Program-made: the position numbers and the translations under genes
Assembly (NCBI GenBank): GCA_000431515.1
Contig: HF991282.1
Coordinates: 1-19,845 of the forward strand
Source: Clostridium sp. CAG:632
GTDB taxonomy: Bacteria > Bacillota > Clostridia > Lachnospirales > Lachnospiraceae
Reading direction: 5' to 3'
Length of the DNA stretch: 19,845 bases
Shown: positions 13,686 through 19,845 of the stretch, piece by piece
Layout of the letters: each line of letters starts with the position of its first letter
Numbering within the stretch: position 1 is the stretch's first letter
The notes under the pieces: model-generated
Told to the model about the DNA's origin: nothing
What the model saw: the letters and a program-made list of their open reading frames with translations, nothing else
Databases searched by the model: none

Positions 13686-13770
13686 GCTGCCCTGTTCTTT
13701 CTCATTTGTTCTATGTTTCCGATTTATTCTGCCATTTAATTCTGCGTTTTCCGATCAGTCTCCTGTTTTC

Positions 13771-16029
13771 TTACTCGGTATAGTAATATACCTCGTCACC
13801 TTCTACATTAAAGCCTACATAATCTGTAATGTAATAATCACCATACGCATCATTAATCATGAATCCATAATAGTAATCTCCATCGGTGAGTGCCTCAAAA
13901 CTGATTGCATCGCCCTCCTGATACTGATATGGATTTCCCTGATACTCATACTCTTCCTCACTGTCCACTGCCGTCGCATAATAGGTCGGTATGATCTCAT
14001 CTCCCGGCTGCAGCTTCACGATTTCTTTCGCCGCCATACCATTCTCATCTACACCGGCCCAGGTACCGTCAATCGTAACTACTCCATTCTCATAATCATG
14101 TGTGATTCGCAGATTGGTTGCCACACCGTTTAACAGGACCGGTGATGTATATACATCATACCCTTCGCCCTCTGTCACAATATATACCTCCAGATTCTGT
14201 CCATCCGGCAATGAGAACCATGAACCGTCAAAATTATCGGAAAATGCTCCGGTTGTCCAGTCCATATTCAGATAGGTGCTGAGTCCAAGCTCGATCAGGT
14301 CGTTTCCATCCTCAGACAGCATATAAACACTGGCCTGTACGCCGGCTGTATTAGCCAACGCATCCTGCGTCAGCACAAATCCGTAAGTCCCATCTTCATC
14401 TATGGCAGGAGCCTGATCAAATGTGATCAAAGCGCTCTCCCCGGTCTGTTCATAAGAATCGTAGTAATCCCAATAATCAGAGTCTGGCTCCGCATCATAA
14501 TAGTCACCGGTATCATCATTTAACAGGTAATCAAACAATCCCCAGAAACCGGTTATCTCTTCATTATCATAGCTTGATACATCACCCGCATTCGCCGCAC
14601 CGTAAGCTACCCTGTCTACAAATGACAGATAATATGGGCTGACCGCTATCTCACCAAAGGTACTAAGCTCGGTAGACCCCTGGATCTGTAACGGATAATA
14701 GGTCGCCAGTCCGCATGCATCCTCATGATCCGAACCGTTTCGAGAATAAATAACAACATTCCGGATAGCTTCCAGTACCGTATCTGCACCTGCTGCATAG
14801 TCTGCGCCCGCATTGACAACACCCGCCAGATCTACCATATTGGTATATCCTTCCGCCTTATTGTTTCCTCCGTAATTATCTGCTGCAACTGCATTCCGGA
14901 CAATATCCGTAAAGATGCCGTCTTCTTCAGATGCCGCATACAGATTCGCCGCATATGCATGGAAGTCCGTCAGTAATGCATCCACCTGCGAAAGATCTGA
15001 TATCGAAAACGTTGCAGTGCTTCCTTCGCCAATCTCATCACAGGCCTCATAAAAGCTATCTGCCACTACCGTTCCCAGATCTGCACCATCCGCCGTCGGA
15101 TTCTCACCCAGGTAATCACCGATCGACTTATAGTCCCATCCGTATCCGGGCTCCAGTTCTTCCGATCCATACATATAATCAGCATAAGACGCCAGAATAT
15201 TGGCGCATTCAATCGTTCCCATCAGACAGGCATCAAATCCGACAAACTCAAAATTATCCGTCATGCTATCATACACACTGAGTAATGCTGCATCGATTTC
15301 CCGTAAGCTCAGGCTATCAGAATCATTTCTCTCATCAAAGCAGACGCCGGAAATGCTTCCGCCTCCATGATTCCAGAAGATCAGTCCCATGTGTGCCGCC
15401 GGATGATCGGCAATGCCCCATCGCAGAAAATCCGCAAGGCTGGCACTGTCACCCATGTTTCCAAGACTCTGCTGATCCTCCAGCACCATCTCACCGTCAG
15501 AGATACAATACCGCTCAAAGCTATCTGAATCAATCTGCCCGTCTTCCCAGCCATTGGTTCCTCCGGTCTGCACCACAAACTGTACCTGATCTCCGGTCGA
15601 AGCCGACACCATCTCCTGAATATCCATAGTTGCCAGACCACTCTCACTCTCCAGATCGGTTCCGCACATATATACGAAGATCGTCCAGGTACCATCCTCT
15701 CCCATCGGTGTTATCACTTCCCTGGACGGTCTTGTGATCTGCAATGCTCCGTCTTCCCCAAGCTCCATGGAAATACTGCTTCTGCCTGACGCATTTCCGG
15801 ATGTATCCTCTGAGCCCGGACGACCTGTGCCATCTGTTGTATCTTCTTCCTCGTAGTCCTCCAGACATCCGGACAGATTGCATACCAGAAGTACCATCAT
15901 ACAGATTGCCGCAAATTTCCTGCAGCCATTCTTCCGGACCTTCTTCCAATCCATCTGCCGGAGATTGTTATAATCCTTATTACTCGAATATCTCATAATA
16001 ATCCTACAATTCCCCTTTTCCGGTCTCAT
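13771..16029 (-). CDS. Clostripain family (C11) cysteine peptidase lipoprotein
   Basis: This protein of up to 752 residues belongs to peptidase family C11 (clostripain). A lipoprotein signal ending in VCNLSGC predicts lipid anchoring outside the membrane, after which an acidic Thr/Gly/Ser linker leads to the catalytic domain. The domain opens with WTIFVYMCGTDLES and carries H221 in FWNHGGG and C268 in FDACLMG (numbered from 16029). Clostripain-type enzymes usually cut after Arg or Lys. The C-terminal half is acidic and Tyr-rich, perhaps for substrate or calcium binding. The 16029 ATG overlaps the upstream stop as TAATG. In-frame ATGs at 15996 (AGGA 5 bases upstream) and 15951 give more normal signal lengths (the last puts Cys at position 30), so the start is uncertain. 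No terminator was seen in the 85-bp convergent gap to the kinase gene. Confidence 0.9.
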   Translation of the reverse strand: MRPEKGNCRIIMRYSSNKDYNNLRQMDWKKVRKNGCRKFAAICMMVLLVCNLSGCLEDYEEEDTTDGTGRPGSEDTSGNASGRSSISMELGEDGALQITRPSREVITPMGEDGTWTIFVYMCGTDLESESGLATMDIQEMVSASTGDQVQFVVQTGGTNGWEDGQIDSDSFERYCISDGEMVLEDQQSLGNMGDSASLADFLRWGIADHPAAHMGLIFWNHGGGSISGVCFDERNDSDSLSLREIDAALLSVYDSMTDNFEFVGFDACLMGTIECANILASYADYMYGSEELEPGYGWDYKSIGDYLGENPTADGADLGTVVADSFYEACDEIGEGSTATFSISDLSQVDALLTDFHAYAANLYAASEEDGIFTDIVRNAVAADNYGGNNKAEGYTNMVDLAGVVNAGADYAAGADTVLEAIRNVVIYSRNGSDHEDACGLATYYPLQIQGSTELSTFGEIAVSPYYLSFVDRVAYGAANAGDVSSYDNEEITGFWGLFDYLLNDDTGDYYDAEPDSDYWDYYDSYEQTGESALITFDQAPAIDEDGTYGFVLTQDALANTAGVQASVYMLSEDGNDLIELGLSTYLNMDWTTGAFSDNFDGSWFSLPDGQNLEVYIVTEGEGYDVYTSPVLLNGVATNLRITHDYENGVVTIDGTWAGVDENGMAAKEIVKLQPGDEIIPTYYATAVDSEEEYEYQGNPYQYQEGDAISFEALTDGDYYYGFMINDAYGDYYITDYVGFNVEGDEVYYYTE

Positions 16030-16787
16030 TAGCCTATGATTCCGCCACCAAAGTAACTGAAGATATTAAATCCTGTCGGAAGTGGAATTGTCAGCATATA
16101 AATCGTTGCGATCAAAAATGCTACCAATGCTACGATCATGATGATCATCCGATTCGGAATCTGTTTAAAGATTCCGACAATACCAAGCATGAACAGTACA
16201 ATTGAGTAAATCACCGCAACCAGACCATATGCATCTCCATGTGCATTATCCTGCTTTCCCTGTTCCAACAGCTCTGAGGACTCATCCAGCATTGCATATG
16301 CATCCTCAAAATAGCTGTCTACAAATCCATCCATATCAAATGGTGATGCATATTCTTCCTGTGCATCTGCCCACTCAATCGCATCATACAAAGCATCCGA
16401 GCAATTATCCGCCAGTAACTGATCCAGCTTCCAGTCTGCCTTATCCATAGCATCCTGATCACCCTTCTCTTCCGCAAAGCTATAATCGATCCGTGTACTG
16501 CTGATCTCATTCCAGAGCATCATATCCTGCATCAGGTTCTGTGAGGCTTCATTAAACATGGAATTGCCCTCTGCTGCAAGGTTATTACTGGTGGTGTAAT
16601 TCGTTGCCTGATTACCACCATGCAGGGATCCTATCCAGGACGCCCATGCGGATGTCAGAGCTGTAATACCCAGAAAAATAGCTACGATAATTTCAATAAT
16701 TTCGTCCTTAGATTTCTTTTTGCCTTTCTTTTCTGCCGGCTCTTCATTTGTAGTCTCTACGACTGTTTCTTTTACATTTTCTTCCAT
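16029..16787 (-). CDS. Membrane protein with DUF4337-like layout
   Basis: This 252-residue protein begins with a highly charged cytoplasmic tail (residues 1-29, runs of E, T and K), followed by a helix at about 30-52 and an acidic extracytoplasmic helical region of about 130 residues (with LWNEISSTRIDYSFAEEKGD). Two C-terminal helices follow (about 186-208 and 213-236), then a glycine-rich end. This resembles DUF4337 proteins, also of unknown function. I infer the family from layout only. Its stop shares one base with the start of the C11 peptidase gene (TAATG), so the two are translationally coupled and probably form a complex or share a substrate. AAAGGGGA stands about 8 bases before the ATG, and a promoter lies 35-60 bases upstream. 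Confidence 0.8.
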   Translation of the reverse strand: MEENVKETVVETTNEEPAEKKGKKKSKDEIIEIIVAIFLGITALTSAWASWIGSLHGGNQATNYTTSNNLAAEGNSMFNEASQNLMQDMMLWNEISSTRIDYSFAEEKGDQDAMDKADWKLDQLLADNCSDALYDAIEWADAQEEYASPFDMDGFVDSYFEDAYAMLDESSELLEQGKQDNAHGDAYGLVAVIYSIVLFMLGIVGIFKQIPNRMIIMIVALVAFLIATIYMLTIPLPTGFNIFSYFGGGIIG

Positions 16788-16821
16788 TTTCTCTTCCCCT
16801 TTTCATATTAGAATATTTTCT

Positions 16822-16850
16822 ACTATACAGGGCGAGGAGAGTCTATACAA
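16822..16850 (-). promoter_or_regulatory. Probable promoter of the membrane protein/C11 operon
   Basis: On the minus strand TTGTAT (16850-16845) and TATAGT (16827-16822) are separated by exactly 17 bases, about 35 bases from the start codon. The 120-bp gap to the upstream surface-protein gene shows no clear terminator, so read-through is possible. Confidence 0.55.
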
Positions 16851-16907
16851 GCAGCTGACATCAAACAACCGGAAACTGGCATCAACTGGTACGCTATCAG
16901 CATTCTA

Positions 16908-19712
16908 CTATAATCCGAATCCCTTAATAATCTTCTGGAACTCCGGACAGGCGGCAAAAGCCTTTAATATACGTTCTCTGCTTTCCCCTTTGGACAGGCG
17001 GCCTACCCAGTAGTCTAATCCGCCCTTGTCGGCCTCTCTGCCCATAAAAGTACGATATAATACCTTTACGTATTCCGTATTATTTAACTTCTTATCCCTA
17101 AATTCCTTCGAATATATAAAGTTCTCCGCAACCTGAATCGGAGTTTTTCTTTTTGCAGTAATCTCTGCTGTCCAATATTGTAAACCGGCCGGTTCCGGAT
17201 TCCGTCCCAAGGCTTTCGTGTAGTTTCTGGCTACATAGGCCTCTGTATTGGAATAGGTCTTATTCTTTTTAACCGGTGAAAATGCACCATATATCTTTTT
17301 CCCGCCAATGACTACATACGAACGGACCTTATAATAATATGTAGTATTCGCCTTCAAGCCTTTATTCGTATAGCTGACTGTTCCTATTTTCTGAATCGTA
17401 GCTATTCTGGTATATGTACCTTTCAAGGAAGTTGAACGATATATCTCGTATCCGGTAACTCCCTTTGTCCCCTTTGTCCAAGTGATTTTTAAATTCTTAT
17501 CTCCTCTGTCCACTCTTGTTATAGTCTGAGTCTTAGGCTTGATGGTAAACCTTAATTCCTTGCTGCCGCTATATTTTCCTTTTAATACAACCGTAACCTT
17601 GTAAGAGCCCACATTTATCCTTCCGGGTGCATATGTCACGTCATAGTCTGTACCTTTCTTCAATACAGTTCCCTTGGAATCTTTTACGGTAAGTGTTGGT
17701 GTTTTAGCCTTTCCATCATAAATATAACTCATCGCTGAAAGCTTCATGGCAGATACCTTTGTTATTACTTCTGTCCGGGTTGCCTTACATACGGAACAAG
17801 TATAGAGTCTGCTGCCATCGGCAGACCGGGTAGCTTTTTTTGTAATCACACCTGTATTCCATTTGTGTTCCCCGTACTCATTCTTTTCAGTACAGCCTTC
17901 GTCTGTACATGCCTTCCAGTGATGTGTTCCGTCACTGCTCCAGGTCGTCGCAAAATGATGCCCGGGTTTACTCAGGACCGTTATCTCTTTTTCTATTATA
18001 ACTCCGGAAGCCACACCGGAAGGAGTATACTCCACCTTCAACATCAGTTTTCCATAGTCCTTCTCGAGATTCTGAAAACTTAATACAATCTGATGCGGCT
18101 CATAATTGTTATCGCCGAATTTCATTTCATCCCAATCGCAATATGAAATATCTGTCTCGCTTAATTGCCTGCCATCTGTTGTTTCAATAGATATTGCAAA
18201 ATCTTCCAACAAGGCTGTTGAATCCGGCTTATAGCTCTGATCATTTTTGTCATAGAACTCTATCGGATAATAAAACTCCTCCCCGTTTCTCAGATTAATG
18301 GTAACCGTATCCTGACCATCCGCCCATTTAAAATGATCGAATTCATTCTCCGCTACGCTCTGTTTCTTCTGCGCAAACCAGGTTATTCTCCCATTGGATA
18401 TTTCTTTTTTTATTTCATAATCCGTATACTGTGAACCTGTGATTGTAAAATCACCTGCCGATGCGTCACTTGCTTCCACATATGTATGATTCTCCACAAA
18501 ACGGCTGATGGCTTCTGCACCATTTGTATTTAACCTTGTCAGACCGTTTACGTTTCCCGATATCGTTAAAGTATTGCTATTCCCTATCAGAACAGCGCCA
18601 CAATGATTTGAATCCGTTGTATCCACTCCCTGAAAGTTTCCCTGAACCTCCGGAGTCCCTGACATTTCACGGAAATCAAGCACTGCACCTTCCTTCAATG
18701 TTACATTATTTACCAGGAAAGAACCATTCTGCGGAATATTTATCCGGGATGCTTTTTCAAGAATAAGGTTATTCACCTGCGCACATTCCAACCGGGAAGT
18801 AACTACGTTTGCCGCAATTGTAACATTTAATTCACCGATTTGATCTTTATGATCGAATCCTGCTATGTTATTCCTTTTTCCAAGAACTACATTTACATTT
18901 CCGTTTAATGTATGGCCTTCTATTCCGGCAGTATGAATCGTCTTATCTACTAGGGGGGCATCAAGCTCTATATCTACGTTCATAGAAATATCCTGCCAGT
19001 AATCTCCTGCATAAATTGCCGAAAACTTAGTCTGCTCTGTTGGATTGAGTACTTTGATCACTGCATGATTTCCACGAATACCGGTCCTCCCTTTATATGC
19101 TCCGCCACTAATATACGGTGCAACACTATCCTGATCAACGGTTGTACCAAGTGCCGTATTCACTCCATCCAGAATCAATGTGTGCCCGGCGGCATAAATC
19201 GTCGCGCTTCTCTCTACGGTCGTCCCCAACGAGGTTCCGCCACTTCCTCCACCTAATGTCACTTCCGGAACCATCTCCAAATGCATATCCTTAAATGTAA
19301 CATCTGCGCCTAACTGAATTGCCGTTCGAAGCTTAAACGTTTTATCCGGTGTCGCACCCATAATCGTTATATTCTTATTAATAAATAACGGAGCCGCCGA
19401 ACCATCCGCCTCAACATCATACTTTGTGTAAACCACATCCCCGGCAAGTACCAATGTTTGACCGGACTGAATATTATCCAAGGCCGTCCGTATATTTTTA
19501 TATGGATTCGAGGCAGTACCTTCACCGGCGCTTACATCCCCTTCACCATTTTCCACATAAACTCTTCCACTTTCTACCGATTGCGCTGCTTCTACATCAG
19601 AAGACTGCACTTCATTTTTTACAGATTCATCTGCATAAACCGCATTGACCGGTAATAAATGATTCATTATAAACATAACTAAAGTTACTATCACACAAAC
19701 TCTTTTTCTCAT
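16908..19712 (-). CDS. Secreted multidomain surface protein (beta-helix, Ig-like, FN3, DUF4214)
   Basis: This 934-residue protein has a signal peptide (residues 1-28, likely cut near AVYA/DES). Residues about 50-430 begin with GEGTASNPYKNIRTAL, the usual opening of right-handed parallel beta-helix (pectate-lyase-like) folds, and go on with short Asn/Ile/Leu-rich rungs. About 584-650 is a small His/Cys module (HHFATTWSSDGTHHWKAC, then CTDEGC and CSVC) common in clostridial surface proteins. About 654-725 is an Ig-like/MBG-type repeat (YIYDGKAKTPTLTV to GSYKVTVVLKGKYSG), 727-820 a fibronectin type III domain, and 824-934 two DUF4214 repeats (ALGRNPEPAGLQYW, MGREADKGGLDYW). No sortase motif or transmembrane anchor is present. 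An adhesin or matrix-binding role is inferred, with no catalytic residues recognised. AGGAGGG lies 5 bases before the ATG. Confidence 0.9.
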   Translation of the reverse strand: MRKRVCVIVTLVMFIMNHLLPVNAVYADESVKNEVQSSDVEAAQSVESGRVYVENGEGDVSAGEGTASNPYKNIRTALDNIQSGQTLVLAGDVVYTKYDVEADGSAAPLFINKNITIMGATPDKTFKLRTAIQLGADVTFKDMHLEMVPEVTLGGGSGGTSLGTTVERSATIYAAGHTLILDGVNTALGTTVDQDSVAPYISGGAYKGRTGIRGNHAVIKVLNPTEQTKFSAIYAGDYWQDISMNVDIELDAPLVDKTIHTAGIEGHTLNGNVNVVLGKRNNIAGFDHKDQIGELNVTIAANVVTSRLECAQVNNLILEKASRINIPQNGSFLVNNVTLKEGAVLDFREMSGTPEVQGNFQGVDTTDSNHCGAVLIGNSNTLTISGNVNGLTRLNTNGAEAISRFVENHTYVEASDASAGDFTITGSQYTDYEIKKEISNGRITWFAQKKQSVAENEFDHFKWADGQDTVTINLRNGEEFYYPIEFYDKNDQSYKPDSTALLEDFAISIETTDGRQLSETDISYCDWDEMKFGDNNYEPHQIVLSFQNLEKDYGKLMLKVEYTPSGVASGVIIEKEITVLSKPGHHFATTWSSDGTHHWKACTDEGCTEKNEYGEHKWNTGVITKKATRSADGSRLYTCSVCKATRTEVITKVSAMKLSAMSYIYDGKAKTPTLTVKDSKGTVLKKGTDYDVTYAPGRINVGSYKVTVVLKGKYSGSKELRFTIKPKTQTITRVDRGDKNLKITWTKGTKGVTGYEIYRSTSLKGTYTRIATIQKIGTVSYTNKGLKANTTYYYKVRSYVVIGGKKIYGAFSPVKKNKTYSNTEAYVARNYTKALGRNPEPAGLQYWTAEITAKRKTPIQVAENFIYSKEFRDKKLNNTEYVKVLYRTFMGREADKGGLDYWVGRLSKGESRERILKAFAACPEFQKIIKGFGL

Positions 19713-19768
19713 TGTACCCTCCTGACAATCCTAATCAAACACTCTGAAGCATATTTTTATCTCTATAC

Positions 19769-19810
19769 AAAAAATAGCTGAAATGCTTGTATTTTCAAGT
19801 ATTTCAGCTA
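19769..19810 (-). terminator. Intrinsic terminator after the tRNA gene
   Basis: Arms 19775-19789 and 19796-19810 form a 15-bp stem (one mismatch on the minus strand) with a 6-base loop, and six T residues follow on the minus strand. It lies just downstream of the tRNA 3' end and upstream of the surface-protein gene. The + strand copy also has CTTTTT after the stem. Confidence 0.85.
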
Positions 19811-19822
19811 CTTTTTCAAGAG

Positions 19823-19845
19823 CAGGGGATGAGAGAATCGAACTC
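19823..19845 (-). tRNA. 3' end of a tRNA, probably tRNA-Trp (partial)
   Basis: The minus strand at the window edge reads GAG-TTCGATT-CTCTC (T arm with the invariant TTC-purine-A loop), then ATCCCCT and discriminator G. The acceptor strand predicts a 5' end of AGGGGAT. AGGGG at the 5' end with discriminator G is characteristic of bacterial tRNA-Trp. The next bases are CTC, so CCA would be added after transcription. The anticodon is outside the window. Confidence 0.65.

Noticed and set aside
13686..13770. Terminator expected between the convergent kinase and C11 peptidase genes
   Set aside because: Only short direct repeats (TTTCCGAT, ATTCTGC) were found; no stem with a T-run is visible, so none is annotated.
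13630..14133. 167-residue hydrophobic + strand ORF following the kinase
   Set aside because: Its start lies inside the kinase gene and its end is antisense to the C11 peptidase; hydrophobicity reflects the reverse of a Tyr/Asp-rich region.

Overview
The window reads as a chromosomal segment from a Gram-positive anaerobe of the Clostridia, most likely Lachnospiraceae. The signs are strong AGGAG-type ribosome sites, sigma-A promoters, a CIRCE operator, a LytTR/GHKL two-component pair, a clostripain-family lipoprotein, a DUF4214 surface protein and a DUF5721-like protein. This placement is inference. No insertion sequence, phage gene, CRISPR array or rRNA gene was seen.

Layout. At the left edge a truncated + strand gene ends and is followed by a possible 33-residue membrane peptide. 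A four-gene minus-strand operon occupies 151-5963: MoxR ATPase (TTG start), DUF58 protein, TgpA-like transglutaminase membrane protein and M18 aminopeptidase, with overlapping or closely spaced genes. The first three are the widespread MoxR/DUF58/transglutaminase module. A palindrome separates this operon from a divergent DUF5721-like gene (6100-6597), which meets htpG at a bidirectional terminator.

htpG (6708-8729) encodes an Hsp90 with a long acidic linker. A consensus promoter and a perfect CIRCE element precede it, and the CIRCE lies upstream of the -35. Further right is a minus-strand pair: a cysteine-cluster (YkgJ-type) protein and an unrecognised polytopic membrane protein.

The 653-bp gap at 10984-11636 is the most information-rich non-coding stretch. 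It holds a promoter for the cysteine-cluster operon with two identical 9-bp direct repeats, 22 bp apart, just upstream of its -35. It also holds a self-contained minus-strand transcription unit of about 140 nt (promoter plus intrinsic terminator, only micro-ORFs), and the promoter of an AgrA/AgrC-like two-component system (11637-13685). The repeat geometry is what LytTR regulators recognise, so the response regulator may control the divergent operon. No agrB or agrD is present.

The right part is transcribed leftward: a tRNA-Trp 3' end and its terminator at the edge, a 934-residue secreted multidomain protein, then a membrane protein whose stop codon overlaps the start of a clostripain-family (C11) lipoprotein. 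The last two probably work together at the cell surface.
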